In this document: piece after piece, positions 9,897 through 19,538 of the stretch
How the letters are laid out: each line of letters begins with the position of its first letter
How positions within the stretch are numbered: the stretch's first letter is position 1
Assembly: GCF_011290685.1 (NCBI RefSeq)
Contig: NZ_JAANYN010000011.1
Location: forward strand, 62,001 to 126,000
Reading direction: 5' to 3'
Length of the DNA: 64,000 nucleotides
Source: Cyclobacterium plantarum
GTDB lineage: Bacteria > Bacteroidota > Bacteroidia > Cytophagales > Cyclobacteriaceae
The notes under the pieces: model-generated
What the model was told of the DNA's origin: nothing
What the model saw: only the letters and a program-made list of their open reading frames with translations
The model's database searches: none
Position numbers and translations under genes: made by a program

Positions 9897-11204
9897 TCAG
9901 TAATTTTGATGGATGAAGTAAAGCACTTTTTGCAATTCCTCTTTTTGTACATTGGAGCTGCCGGTATAATTGTTAAAAAAAGTACTGAAGATTAGCGTTT
10001 TGCCTGATTTTGTGATCAGGTAGCCACTGAGCGCAGAACTCATGCTCAGGGTACCGGTTTTGGCATAAATATAGGCTGGCTCGCCAGGATCGGCAGGATA
10101 CCAATTCCGGATGGTACCCGATTCCCCACCAGCGGGGAAGTAGGCCTTAATTTTTTCCATGGGAACCTCTTTCAAGATTTTATCCAGGAGGCGAACCACC
10201 GATCTGGGGGTAAACATATTTTGTGGCGACAATCCCGAACCGTCTACCCATTGGGGTTCGTCTGGAAGGTCCTGTAGCAGGCTGTCTTTGGCATAATCGA
10301 TAGCGGCAGCCATATCAACGGAATCAAAAAGGGCATCCGCAACCATTACCATCAACTGTTCGGCCAGGAAGTTATCACTGATCTTCATCATCTGGGCGTA
10401 TATGGAATCGGCCTTCGCCGTCGGAAGTTTATGGGGTTTGGCGGCTGGAACGGTCCTTCCATCGATCAGGCTTATTTTGCGGCCCACGGCTTCCTGCAGC
10501 AGGTTTCTGGCCAGGTGGGAAGAGGTAATAAAGGGCTTGTCCGTTTCAAAGGATAAATCAGTTGTTTCCGGATTCAGGGCATAAAAATAGATGTTTTTCT
10601 CTATGTCTCTTTGAATGGCGTATTTTTCCGGAACCGTTTCGGTTTGCCGGGATAGGGGCAAAAATGTCGTGTTGGGATAAGCTTTGGCCAGCGGGTCTTC
10701 TGCTGTTTTGGCGTAACGCAGCACATTGCCATAAATAGGCAATGGTGATCGCTCGGCTGCAAAATAATAGGGGTACCAGTTCCAGGTCCAACCACGTCCA
10801 TACCGGGAAATCTGATCAAAATTATCCACCATATACAAGTCTTCCGGCCGTTTTTGTAAAAAATGAATGACGGTACTGTCCTGTAAGTCCGGATGCAACA
10901 GGGATGGGTCTCCTGTTCCCCAGAACAGCAGAGAATCTCCTTTTTCGATATAGTTCAGTCCGTTTACCCGCTCATCTCCCAGCACCTTGTAGCTGGTATA
11001 AAAAGTGAAAATCTTGGTATTGGAGGCCGGAATAAAGTACTTTTTTTCGTTAAGGCTCACCAGGGTTTTTTCCTTTACCGGGTCGTAGAGCATAAAGCCC
11101 ATATGCCCCTTTTCAAAGACTTCGGAGTCATAGACGGATTTTTTTACTTTTTGTACCGTACAGGAACAAAACAGCAGGAGAAATAGCCAGTAGATTTGCT
11201 TCAT
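9897..11204 (-). CDS. dacB: D-alanyl-D-alanine carboxypeptidase/endopeptidase (PBP4), lipoprotein
   Basis: A class C penicillin-binding protein (peptidase family S13) that trims or cleaves peptidoglycan cross-links in the periplasm. The leader ends in a lipobox-like LFCSC at residues 12-15, so the protein is probably lipid-anchored. All three active-site motifs are present: SxxK as S61-NTK, SxN in KISDNFLAEQ, and KTG at K382 in YAKTGTLSM. The VDGSGLSPQN segment before the KTG box is also typical. At 435 residues it is slightly shorter than E. coli PBP4 (about 475). It is first in a likely two-gene transcript with the S9 peptidase. The symbol is assigned by family; orthology was not tested. 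Confidence 0.88.
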   Translation of the reverse strand: MKQIYWLFLLLFCSCTVQKVKKSVYDSEVFEKGHMGFMLYDPVKEKTLVSLNEKKYFIPASNTKIFTFYTSYKVLGDERVNGLNYIEKGDSLLFWGTGDPSLLHPDLQDSTVIHFLQKRPEDLYMVDNFDQISRYGRGWTWNWYPYYFAAERSPLPIYGNVLRYAKTAEDPLAKAYPNTTFLPLSRQTETVPEKYAIQRDIEKNIYFYALNPETTDLSFETDKPFITSSHLARNLLQEAVGRKISLIDGRTVPAAKPHKLPTAKADSIYAQMMKISDNFLAEQLMVMVADALFDSVDMAAAIDYAKDSLLQDLPDEPQWVDGSGLSPQNMFTPRSVVRLLDKILKEVPMEKIKAYFPAGGESGTIRNWYPADPGEPAYIYAKTGTLSMSSALSGYLITKSGKTLIFSTFFNNYTGSSNVQKEELQKVLYFIHQNY

Positions 11205-11302
11205 GGTTTAAATTTAACCTTGGTTGGGGAATAAAAAAGGGATTACCTAAAAAAAGTACACCAAAAATAGCCCAGATTTACACAGAATAAAGAATTGAAA
11301 CT

Positions 11303-11382
11303 GGGTGAAGTATGCCACTTCAGCCTCCTATCTTCGGTGCTGTAATCAGTTAATCGTAGGTAAAAAGCCATTTGCAATGGCT
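11303..11382 (-). repeat. Four-hairpin cassette, partial inverted copy (hairpins 4 and 3)
   Basis: Read on the minus strand, this contains hairpin 3 (AGCCATTGCAAATGGCT, plus-strand 11366-11382) and then hairpin 4 (plus-strand 11303-11325, GGGTGAAG arm). The spacing resembles that of the full copies. It is the only cassette copy seen in the opposite orientation. Hairpins 1 and 2 are not recognisable beside it. Confidence 0.65.
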
Positions 11383-11495
11383 AAACCCGTATGTTTTATA
11401 TTACGATTTTCTTTACTGCATTTCTGTAGGATCCGGCATTTCCATGACCAGTAATGCTTTATTGAGTTATGGTGTTGCTGCAGGTTTGGATGGCA

Positions 11496-11696
11496 ACTGG
11501 GTGTAGAATTATTCTACATCCTTTTTATCCAAGTGAAATCTACACCAGGCATTTTCAATGCCGGTTAATCTGAAATGACCGTAGAATCATTCCGCTTCTG
11601 TTTACGGGAATCGATTGGCCATTGCAAATGGCCTGATGGGAAGTTTAATCTGTTTGTATCCTGAAAGATAATTGGGCGAAGTTGCAAACTTCGACC
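11496..11696 (+). repeat. Four-hairpin cassette, full copy 1
   Basis: About 201 bp with hairpins in the order H1 (11496-11521, stem GTAGAA/TTCTAC), H2 (11548-11562, GGCATT/AATGCC), H3 (11617-11633, GGCCATT/AATGGCC) and H4 (11674-11696, CGAAGT/ACTTCG). The outer GGG/CCC of H4 is damaged (ACC on the right). A second degenerate right arm of H4 follows at about 11697-11718. Confidence 0.8.
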
Positions 11697-12036
11697 AGCC
11701 TGTAACTTCGCCCAGCAAAAACCCACATTTTAAATATTCGATCAGGTAGGTATACCAGACATTTGCAATGCTTGTAAATAGGGGAAGAATATAAATCCAT
11801 CCATGGCTGGACTTATACACTCTTCCCTAAACTTAATCCGGCAAAAATCGGGACAATACTCCTATAACCTTCATTATCTGAATCAAGAAAAAATAGGTAG
11901 TTTATCCTACTCCTAAAGAATCCCCTTTCAGGTTTATGATCCTGGAATCTTACTTTTTTGGTTAAAATATAACCCTTTTACCTTGTTTTAAATCGTGGAA
12001 AATGACTATTTTTCCTTGATTAAGTTGTTGAAAGCA

Positions 12037-13986
12037 ATGCCAAACCACATAAATATAATCGCCTGCCTATTTATCTTTGTTTTCCTGACACCCCCATGGA
12101 CACTTTTTGGGCAAGAGAATGACAGGGAATGGCCAGCCTATGGAGGGGATCCGGGAGGCATGCGGCATGCAGCCCTGTCCCGGATAAGTCCCGAGAATGT
12201 CAATCGGCTGAAGGTGGCCTGGACCTACCGTACCGGTGAACTGGAATACTACCGGAATAACGATGCGGCAGAAAAAGCCGCTTTTGAAGCCACTCCCCTA
12301 ATGGTGGAGGGAGTTTTGTACCTGAGTACCCCCAGTAATAGGGTCATTGCGCTGGATGCCGCGACCGGTGCCGAAAAGTGGACATTCGATCCCGAAGTGA
12401 ACCTGAAAGACGATTATTCAGAAATCACTTCGCGGGGTGTATCCACCTGGCCGGGATCGGATGTAGCAAGGAAAGATTTGGAACGGAGAATATACCTGGC
12501 CACCATCGATGGCCGATTGATTGCCTTATCGGCGGCTACCGGCAAGCCCATTTCCGATTTCGGAAAAAATGGCTCCATTGACCTGCGAAAGGGCATCGGT
12601 CCCATCAGTGTCACCTCTCCACCTGCAATCATTGGGAACACACTTATCACCGGCTCTTCCATGGGGGATAACCAACGATTGGATTATGAAAGGGGAGTAG
12701 TAAGGGCCTTTGATGTTTTGACAGGAAAGCTGAAATGGAGCTGGGACCCTATACCCCGTAGGACGGGAGATCCGGCAAAGGCTACCTGGAAAGGAAAAAA
12801 AGCGGCACAGACCGGGGCTGCCAATGCCTGGTCCATTCTTTCGGTTGATCCGGATAGGGATCTGGTGTTTATCCCCACTACAAGTCCCAGTCCGGATTAT
12901 TACGGGGGAGAACGCATCGGTAAGAACGAATACGCAAATTCAATCGTAGCCCTCCGCGGCAGTACTGGTGAGTTGGTTTGGCATTTCCAGACTGTTCACC
13001 ACGATCTTTGGGATTACGACAACGCTGCCCAACCGGCTTTGATATCGGTAGAGCGGGATGGTGTGGAGGTTCCGGCAGTGGCGGTCGGTACCAAGATGGG
13101 ACATATTTTCCTCTTGCATCGGGAGACCGGAAAATCCTTGTTTCCGGTAGAGGAACGGCCAGTTCCCCCAAGTGTGGTGCCCGGAGAGCAAGCCTATCCT
13201 ACCCAGCCCTTTCCTGTTTTACCACGGCCGGTAGGCCCGCAGCACACTGGTGTATCGGATGCCTGGGGCTTGACCGAAGCTGATAGGAAAATGGCAGAAA
13301 AGCGTATGGCTTCCCTACGCAACGAGGGGCCTTTCACCCCTCCCAGCCTGCAAGGTACCATGGTGGCCCCGTCCAATGCCGGTGGAGTGCATTGGGGAGG
13401 AGTTTCCTACGATCCTGAACGAAACCTGTTGATCACCAACATCAATCGCCTGGTAGCTGTTGTCCGCCTGATCCCCCGGGAAAAACTTCAGGAAGAAGAA
13501 GGAAAGAATGAGGCCCTATTGCGGGCAGAAACCGGACTGCAGGAAGGAACCCCATATGTGCTGAAAAGGGATTACCTGTTTGCGAGAAACGAAAGCGGAC
13601 TGCAAATGCAGACAAAACCGCCCTGGGGAACCTTGCTGGCCATTGACATGAATTCGGGTGAACTCAAATGGGAGGTGCCGCTTGGCTATATGTACGACCC
13701 TCAAACTTATCCGGAATCAGTGAATTGGGGGTCTATAAACTTCGGAGGTGCCTTGACCACGGCTGGCGGGCTAACCTTTGTGGCCGCTTCATTGGATGGT
13801 TTTTTCAGGGCTTTCGATACGGAAACGGGTGAACTGCTCTGGCAAAATCAACTTCCTGCAGGTGGCCAATCAACGCCCATGTCCTATCTGCTGGCTGGAA
13901 AACAATATGTGGTGATCTCAGCCGGAGGGCATGGCAAGCTGGGTACTCCGCTGGGGGATTATGTAGTGGCTTATGCCTTGGAGTAG
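12037..13986 (+). CDS. PQQ-dependent dehydrogenase-like quinoprotein, secreted
   Basis: A periplasmic eight-bladed beta-propeller quinoprotein of the PQQ glucose/alcohol dehydrogenase superfamily. Propeller repeats such as VIALDAATGAEKWTFDP, IALSAATGKPI, VRAFDVLTGKLKWSWDP and FRAFDTETGELLWQNQ are regularly spaced. The N-terminal WPAYGGDPGGMRHAALSRI and the EATPLMVEGVLYLSTPSNRV segment match this enzyme group. No CxxCH heme motif is present, so electrons would go to a separate acceptor. I chose the ATG at 12037, which gives a clean signal peptide (MPNHINIIACLFIFVFL, then LFGQE). A GTG at 11995 would add 14 residues in front of it. No PQQ biosynthesis genes are in the window, and the substrate is unknown. 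Confidence 0.85.
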   Translation: MPNHINIIACLFIFVFLTPPWTLFGQENDREWPAYGGDPGGMRHAALSRISPENVNRLKVAWTYRTGELEYYRNNDAAEKAAFEATPLMVEGVLYLSTPSNRVIALDAATGAEKWTFDPEVNLKDDYSEITSRGVSTWPGSDVARKDLERRIYLATIDGRLIALSAATGKPISDFGKNGSIDLRKGIGPISVTSPPAIIGNTLITGSSMGDNQRLDYERGVVRAFDVLTGKLKWSWDPIPRRTGDPAKATWKGKKAAQTGAANAWSILSVDPDRDLVFIPTTSPSPDYYGGERIGKNEYANSIVALRGSTGELVWHFQTVHHDLWDYDNAAQPALISVERDGVEVPAVAVGTKMGHIFLLHRETGKSLFPVEERPVPPSVVPGEQAYPTQPFPVLPRPVGPQHTGVSDAWGLTEADRKMAEKRMASLRNEGPFTPPSLQGTMVAPSNAGGVHWGGVSYDPERNLLITNINRLVAVVRLIPREKLQEEEGKNEALLRAETGLQEGTPYVLKRDYLFARNESGLQMQTKPPWGTLLAIDMNSGELKWEVPLGYMYDPQTYPESVNWGSINFGGALTTAGGLTFVAASLDGFFRAFDTETGELLWQNQLPAGGQSTPMSYLLAGKQYVVISAGGHGKLGTPLGDYVVAYALE

Positions 13987-14206
13987 GCGGTTTCGTATGT
14001 AGGTTTAATCACACCCGGTCGCAAGGAAAAAAAGCGCACCACAGATAGCCCGGATTAGCACAGATAAATCAACGAAAAAAGGACAATCCTGTAGCATAAA
14101 TTAGCAAAGAGTAGAAAAAATCTGTGGGAAAACCAGCAGTACCACAAAAATGGCCAATAGGGAAAGACCATTAAGTCAGTATCGTTTTTATTTTTGGGAT
14201 CCGCTT

Positions 14207-14287
14207 GGCCATTACAAATGGCCCTTTGACAATCATTTTCTGTTTACATCCTCAAAAATAACAGTGGCGAAGTTGCAAACTTCGCCC
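14207..14287 (+). repeat. Four-hairpin cassette, partial copy (H3-H4)
   Basis: Contains H3 (14207-14223, GGCCATT/AATGGCC with loop ACA) and H4 (14265-14287, GGCGAAGT/ACTTCGCC). H1 and H2 are missing. It lies directly upstream of the full copy in the same orientation. Confidence 0.75.
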
Positions 14288-14401
14288 AGCATCGCCCAGC
14301 CTATGCCTAACCCTGTTGGCGCGCATTTTCTGTTTACAGCTTCGAGAATATCTAGGGGTGCACTACAGATAGCGCAGATTAACACAGATAAATATAATGC
14401 T

Positions 14402-14601
14402 ACTGGGTGTAGAATTTTTCTACATCCCTTTTATCCAGGTAATACGTACACCAGGCATTTGTAATGCCGGTTTTCCTGGAATAAATGTAATTGATTTACA
14501 TTTTTATCGGTGAACCGGTATTGCCATTACAAATGGCCTTTTTGTAAGCATTATTTGTTCACACCATCGAAAATAAAAGGGCGAAGTTGCAAACTTCGCC
14601 C
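14402..14601 (+). repeat. Four-hairpin cassette, full copy 2
   Basis: Exactly 200 bp: H1 14402-14428 (GTAGAA/TTCTAC), H2 14454-14468, H3 14523-14537 and H4 14579-14601 (GGGCGAAG/CTTCGCCC, perfect). Its H4 lies 25 bp from the susD stop codon. Confidence 0.85.
14570..14601 (-). terminator. Putative terminator of susCD formed by cassette hairpin 4
   Basis: On the minus strand, just after the susD stop (14627), the perfect GGGCGAAGT/ACTTCGCCC hairpin is followed by TTTTATTTT. A strong stem plus a U-rich tail is the form of an intrinsic terminator. This would be a repeat doing a second job; it is not proof that termination is the cassette's general function. Confidence 0.5.
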
Positions 14602-14626
14602 AGCAAAAAAGAGGAGTTCATTTGTA

Positions 14627-16024
14627 CTACTGATCCCACCAGATCCTGTCCAGCAGGGTCACCTCCGGTACATTTTGGCCATTTCTGCTGACTTCATTGT
14701 CCGGATAAGGCAATCTGCGAATAAACTGATTGTTTAAGTCCGTATTGAGATTAGCGGGTAAGGTCATGTCTTTGTAGCCATAATCAAACCGCCTGGCGTC
14801 GTTCCAGGTTTCCGGATGCAGGAATAGGGCCACCCATTTTTCTTTCATGATATCATCCAGGGTCAGGGAGCCCGCACCCATGCTTACACCTGGGTCGGAT
14901 AAATAAGCTTCCTTTTCTGACTCAGGCACTTCCAGCATGTCCATATGGGCTTCAATACCTGCCAAATAGGCCGCATAGGCCCGGTTGGGATCGCTACCCA
15001 GGCTCACTTCCGCCTCAATAAACTTTTGCTCTGCAAAAGTAGCGATCAAAAGGGGGGAAAGCTCTGAGGTGTAATACTGACCGGGTATCAAGGTAGAACG
15101 GGCTCCTTGTTCCGGCGCATCGCCCCTGCCTGCGCCATTGGGTACACCGATAAATTCCCCATCATCGGTTGTGCCGATCATCAGTGGCAGTCTGGGATCC
15201 ACTACCGGGTAGGAAGTGCCATCCAAGGCCTCAACAAATTGAGTGGAGATCCAACCGCCCAATAGCAGGCTTTCATTATTGATGGCAATCTGCGCCCAGG
15301 GATTAAAACGTTGTTCAAAGAATTCCACATAGGCATCGTCTTCATTTCCTTCAAAACCGTTGTCTATGGCGGAAAGCAATTCATTGGCATTGGCATTTGG
15401 AGTATGCAGCATAAACCTGGCTTTGAGTACATTCCCAAATTTTATCCAGCTTTCTACATCCCCTTGAAAAATAAAATCATCATCGCCTATAGAAATAGCA
15501 GTGGTTCCAGACAGGTTCTGAATTCCCTGGTCCAGGAGGCTTAGAACTTCCGCATAAAGCTGTTCATCATCATCATAAGCAGGCGTAACAGCACTGAAGT
15601 CAAAACCCTCAGAATAAGGCACATCTCCAAAAATATCCACCGTCATTCCCAGGTTCAGGGCCATTAATATTTGGCCGGCGCCCAGGTAATGTCCTGCATC
15701 CGACTCTTCAGCTTTGCTGACTAAGTCGGTCAGATCGGTCATGACATTGTACAGGTTAAACCAGGTCCCGCTATAGTTGAGTGGCTCCATGACATCTGAC
15801 GCACTGGCCGGATTGGGTGAGGCCAGGTACTGTACATAGTTAGAGGTAATGCTTCCGACACGTTGTACATTCAATGCGGTTTCATAAGTGGCATTGGTCA
15901 TCAGGCCCGTGATAGGGGCATCCTGAGGATTATTTGGGTTTTCGTTCACATCGAGGAAATCTTCACAGGAAGATGCCCCCAGTAGCAGTAAAAGACCAAA
16001 TATTCGGTTATATATCGATTTCAT
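14627..16024 (-). CDS. SusD/RagB-family nutrient-binding lipoprotein
   Basis: The outer-membrane surface lipoprotein partner of a SusC transporter; it captures the oligomeric nutrient and passes it to the TonB-dependent channel. The leader ends in the lipobox-like GASSC (Cys20), followed by EDFLDVNENPNNPQ, the usual start of SusD-like proteins of the SusD-like_2 type. It is helical with TPR-like segments, and 465 residues is a normal length. The C-terminal FLHPETWNDARRFDYGYKD motif is common in this subfamily. Its start lies 12 bp after the end of susC, so the pair is one transcript. No glycoside hydrolase, sulfatase or sigma/anti-sigma gene is adjacent, so the nutrient cannot be predicted; some such pairs serve peptides. 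Confidence 0.92.
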   Translation of the reverse strand: MKSIYNRIFGLLLLLGASSCEDFLDVNENPNNPQDAPITGLMTNATYETALNVQRVGSITSNYVQYLASPNPASASDVMEPLNYSGTWFNLYNVMTDLTDLVSKAEESDAGHYLGAGQILMALNLGMTVDIFGDVPYSEGFDFSAVTPAYDDDEQLYAEVLSLLDQGIQNLSGTTAISIGDDDFIFQGDVESWIKFGNVLKARFMLHTPNANANELLSAIDNGFEGNEDDAYVEFFEQRFNPWAQIAINNESLLLGGWISTQFVEALDGTSYPVVDPRLPLMIGTTDDGEFIGVPNGAGRGDAPEQGARSTLIPGQYYTSELSPLLIATFAEQKFIEAEVSLGSDPNRAYAAYLAGIEAHMDMLEVPESEKEAYLSDPGVSMGAGSLTLDDIMKEKWVALFLHPETWNDARRFDYGYKDMTLPANLNTDLNNQFIRRLPYPDNEVSRNGQNVPEVTLLDRIWWDQ

Positions 16025-16036
16025 AATGGCTGAAAA

Positions 16037-19000
16037 TTAAAGTCCAAGATTCAAATTAAAGAATACGCTCTGTACACCCGGGAAGCCCAGACCGGTAAAG
16101 CCTACCGCATTGCCTCCCGCACCGGCAGAAAACGATTCCGGATCAAATCCATCCCAGGGTGTATACAGGATGATATTATTGGCTGCTACCGAAACCCTCG
16201 CAGACCTGAATGGTGTATTACCCAAAATATTCGGGCTTAAATTATAGGCCAGGGTCAGGTTTCTCAACTTGATAAAGCTGGCATCTGACACAAAGTTCTC
16301 ACTGGTGGTCCTGTAATGGTTTCTCCAATAGCCTGCTCCGTAGTCCACTCCATCAGGGCCTTCACCTTGCCCAAGCCACACTTCCTGCGTATTTGGCGAA
16401 CCATCGGCCAGCACGCCTTCAAATACCCTGAAATCTTCCCTGGCCTCGGTGAATTCATTCTTTCCAAAAGCGGAGAGGAAATTGTTAAACTGATTGTATT
16501 GCTCTACACCTGTTCGGAAATCTACCAAAAACGATAACTCAAAACCTTTGTAGGTAAAATCATTCCTGATACCACCTATCCATTTCGGAACGGCATTTCC
16601 AAGCACCAATTGGGTTCCGGTTCGTACAGGGAAACCATTGGCACCAATGATAACAGGCAGACTTCGGTCCAGAAACAGGTTGTCCGGATCAGCTCCAAAC
16701 CTTTGGTAGGAGCTGCCGAAAATATTGCCATAAGCTTCTCCTTCTATCAACTTCATAGTTACAGTGGAACCCACATAACCAAACTGGCTGCCGACCACAA
16801 TCTCATCAATTCCCTCTCTGATGGATTTGATTTCGTTGTCGTTGATGGATAGATTGGCACTGATGTTCCAGGAAAAATCCTGGCTTTGAACCGGAGTACC
16901 TCCCAGAATAAACTCAAATCCGCTGTTTTCTATCTCTCCCGCATTGGTAATGTAAGAAGAATAACCTGTGGCATCAGAAATCGGAACCGGAATGATTTGG
17001 TCTCTTGCATTTGATTTGTAATAGGTGACATCAAAATTGGCCCGGTTATTCAGGAAGGCTGTCTGCAGGCCAAATTCCAGGGAGGTAGTTTGTTCCGGTC
17101 TCAGGTTAGGATCTCCAAATACCGAATTTCTGGTAAATCCCACTTGCCCATTTAGAGGGAAAATATCAGGGGAGGCATAAGTCGCACCCAGGATATGTGG
17201 ATCGGTATCTTTACCTACCTGTGCCCAGGATGCCCGTAATTTACCAAAAGTGACCCAGGAAGGCAATGTCATGTTTTCACTGAAAACATAGCCCAGGTTT
17301 ACAGATGGGTAAAAGAAGGAGTTATTGTCCTTGGGTAAGGTAGAGGAAATGTCATTCCTTCCGGTAATATTAAGAAAAAGGAAGTTTTTATAATCCACCA
17401 TCAGGTCACCGTAAAAGCCAACCAGCCTTCTTAATCGTTTACGTTGACTGGCAAAAATCTGGGTGGTATTGTTCAGGTTATAAAACTCAGGGATCACAAA
17501 ATTTTCTCCCCGGGCCGTCACTTCGTCAAATCGCCTTTCAAATATATCATTTCCTAACCTCAAGCTGGTATTCCAATCGGAATTGAATTGCTTTTTCAGG
17601 GTAATGAAGAAGTTGGAAGTAAGGTCTCTGCTATTGATCCGTGTTTCTTCCAAAAGACCGGTGGAGCTCAATGCCACTTCACCGTCTATTCCCTTTGGTC
17701 CGGGAGTGATTTCCGTACGGGTATCGCTGTAGAAATCATTTCCAAGCCGGTAGGAGAATGACAGCCAGTCTGTAGGGTGGTAGTTGAGGTTGATATTACC
17801 GATAACCCTGTTCACATCGTCTTCGTAGGTAGCAAAGCGGGCATCGTAAATGGGGTTGGTATTGCCATAGGTACGCATGGTACCATCCTCGTTGATGTAA
17901 TCACGGACATCGGTTGTTTCGGACCAGTACATCATGCGTTCCATAAAACGGTCATGCGGCACGCGGTTTCCTCCTGTATTGGAGAAATTAATAGAGCCGG
18001 AAAAATCAAATTTATCACTTGCTTTTACCGATCCGGAAAGCTTTGCCGTGGTCCTGTCCCAGGTGGAAAAGGGTATGATCCCTTCCTGTGTAAGGTTGCC
18101 AAAGGAGCCATAGAAAGTAGCGACTTCATTTCCTCCGGAAATACTCACACTGTTGTCAATCTGCACCCCCGTGTTGAAAGCCCTGTTCCAGTTGTCCTGG
18201 TACCTGTGATCAGGTACTGTCTGCTGCACCTCGCTGATGGGTGCCCCCCAGGAGGGCCAGAAACTGTTAGGTTGGTATTCCCCACTAAATCCCTGCCCGT
18301 ATTCATCCTGAAGTTTAGGAAGGCGGTTTAGTTCTTCAAAGCCCACCGATCCGTTGTAATTGACCCTGATCTGACCTTCTTTCCCCTTTTTGGTGGTAAT
18401 GATGACTGCACCGTTTGCGGCACGCACCCCGTATAAGGCGGTGGCCGCAGCTCCTTTCAGTACGGACATGGATTCAATGTCATTCGGGTTGACATCAGCC
18501 ATCCGGTTGGATAGGCCCCTGGGGGTGCCTGAGGATTCAATGGTGGAGTTATCCACTGGGACACCATCCACCACAAAGAGGGGCTGGTTATCCGCACCCG
18601 GGTCCAGGGAGTTAATGCCCCTGATGATGATTCGGGCAGATTGGCCCGGGGCACCTCCCGAATTGGTAACCTGAACACCGGCCACCTGGCCTTGCAGCGC
18701 ATTGACCAGATTGGGCTGCTTCATTTTGGTGATCGCTTCCGAATCTATGCTTTGAGCCGCATATCCCAGGGATTTTTTTTCCTGGGATATACCAAAGGCC
18801 GTCACAATGAATTCATCCAAATCCCCGGCCTCAGGGCTCAATGCAACATTCAGGGTTTGATTGTTGCCTACCTGACGGGATTGGGAAGCAAAACCTATAA
18901 ATGAATACACCAAAACCGCATTGGGGCCGGGAACATCGATGGAATAATTGCCGTCAATGTCCGATACCGTCCCTGTGGTGGTACCCTCTATCACTATGCT

Positions 19001-19132
19001 GACCCCCGGAAGAATTCCTCCATCCTCCGTGGAAGTCACTTTTCCGCTAACGCTCCTTTGCTGGGCCATTAAAGGCAGTTGCAGCAAAAGCAAACAGATT
19101 AGCAATAAATAATGTGTAAAATTTCTATTCAT
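16037..19132 (-). CDS. SusC/RagA-family TonB-linked outer-membrane transporter
   Basis: A TonB-dependent beta-barrel of 1031 residues that imports oligomeric nutrients. In order: a signal peptide (LLLICLLLLQLPLMAQQ), a carboxypeptidase-like regulatory domain (VSGKVTSTEDGGILPGVSI to LVYSFIGFASQ, residues ~27-100), a plug with the SusC signature RIIIRGINSL and AVIITTKKGK (~110-245), then the barrel ending in aromatic FFNLNLGL. It has no N-terminal STN domain, so anti-sigma signalling through this receptor is not expected. It is first in the susC-susD pair. The 406-bp divergent region to cdd must carry its promoter. Confidence 0.95.
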   Translation of the reverse strand: MNRNFTHYLLLICLLLLQLPLMAQQRSVSGKVTSTEDGGILPGVSIVIEGTTTGTVSDIDGNYSIDVPGPNAVLVYSFIGFASQSRQVGNNQTLNVALSPEAGDLDEFIVTAFGISQEKKSLGYAAQSIDSEAITKMKQPNLVNALQGQVAGVQVTNSGGAPGQSARIIIRGINSLDPGADNQPLFVVDGVPVDNSTIESSGTPRGLSNRMADVNPNDIESMSVLKGAAATALYGVRAANGAVIITTKKGKEGQIRVNYNGSVGFEELNRLPKLQDEYGQGFSGEYQPNSFWPSWGAPISEVQQTVPDHRYQDNWNRAFNTGVQIDNSVSISGGNEVATFYGSFGNLTQEGIIPFSTWDRTTAKLSGSVKASDKFDFSGSINFSNTGGNRVPHDRFMERMMYWSETTDVRDYINEDGTMRTYGNTNPIYDARFATYEDDVNRVIGNINLNYHPTDWLSFSYRLGNDFYSDTRTEITPGPKGIDGEVALSSTGLLEETRINSRDLTSNFFITLKKQFNSDWNTSLRLGNDIFERRFDEVTARGENFVIPEFYNLNNTTQIFASQRKRLRRLVGFYGDLMVDYKNFLFLNITGRNDISSTLPKDNNSFFYPSVNLGYVFSENMTLPSWVTFGKLRASWAQVGKDTDPHILGATYASPDIFPLNGQVGFTRNSVFGDPNLRPEQTTSLEFGLQTAFLNNRANFDVTYYKSNARDQIIPVPISDATGYSSYITNAGEIENSGFEFILGGTPVQSQDFSWNISANLSINDNEIKSIREGIDEIVVGSQFGYVGSTVTMKLIEGEAYGNIFGSSYQRFGADPDNLFLDRSLPVIIGANGFPVRTGTQLVLGNAVPKWIGGIRNDFTYKGFELSFLVDFRTGVEQYNQFNNFLSAFGKNEFTEAREDFRVFEGVLADGSPNTQEVWLGQGEGPDGVDYGAGYWRNHYRTTSENFVSDASFIKLRNLTLAYNLSPNILGNTPFRSARVSVAANNIILYTPWDGFDPESFSAGAGGNAVGFTGLGFPGVQSVFFNLNLGL

Positions 19133-19538
19133 AGGAATATGGTTTATAAGATGAACAATGCTTGATTAAGTTTCTTGAGTTTTATGCTTTACTTGTCTGA
19201 AAGACCTTAAAGGACCGGATTTTCAAGTGTTTTTTTAACCCGTATTCCAAGAATTAAAACTATAGTGCCGGTATTTGGTTTTGATTTTCATGAAATTAAA
19301 AAATTAAGTTAAACATAAAAAAAATAATTTAGTCCAATTTGATTCAAATTTTTTTCTGTTATTTATAGAAAGCTTCGGTATCAGAAAGTAAAAATCCGAA
19401 TATTTACTGTAGCTATTGAATTAACACAAAATGTTAATTGGATAATTTAAGGATATTGCATGAAATCGTCAAAGATTCCCCGTCCGACTGGCGTCAGCCG
19501 GGCGGGCATGTGGCTTATTAAAAACAAATTATAAACAC
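19133..19538. promoter_or_regulatory. Divergent susC/cdd intergenic region with two inverted repeats
   Basis: This 406-bp AT-rich stretch separates the divergent susC and cytidine deaminase genes and should hold both promoters. A symmetric element at 19419-19439 has 8-bp arms AATTAACA and TGTTAATT around CAAAA, the shape of an operator or small hairpin. A GC-rich imperfect hairpin lies near 19483-19505 (CCGACTGGCGTCAGCCGG), very unlike its AT-rich surroundings and about 35 bp before the cdd start. No clear Bacteroidota -7/-33 promoter was identified. Confidence 0.4.

Larger units (their letters stand above)
11205..12036. other. Intergenic, repeat-rich, no gene seen
   Basis: About 830 bp between dacB and the quinoprotein. 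It holds a partial inverted copy of the four-hairpin cassette (11303-11382), a full direct copy (11496-11696) and a degenerate hairpin-2-like sequence near 11757-11775. An imperfect ~46-nt hairpin at 11782-11827 has outer arms GGGAAGA and TCTTCCC and a central CCATGG. Short open frames here run through the repeats and show no protein-like sequence. The last ~150 bp should contain the promoter of the quinoprotein gene, but no clear -7 element was picked out. Confidence 0.6.
13987..14626. other. Intergenic, repeat-rich, no gene seen
   Basis: About 640 bp between the convergent quinoprotein and susD genes. Two copies of a CACCACAGATAGC/AACACAGATAAA-type repeat lie at about 14035-14070 and 14357-14392. 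A partial cassette (H3-H4) is at 14207-14287 and a full cassette at 14402-14601. Short open frames across it are translations of the repeats. Confidence 0.7.

Noticed and set aside
11602-11820. Short frames over the hairpin cassettes (also near 14150-14464, 14510-14737, 28318-28503 and 30307-30489)
   Set aside because: They cross several repeat copies and have no protein-like composition or homologous shape between copies.
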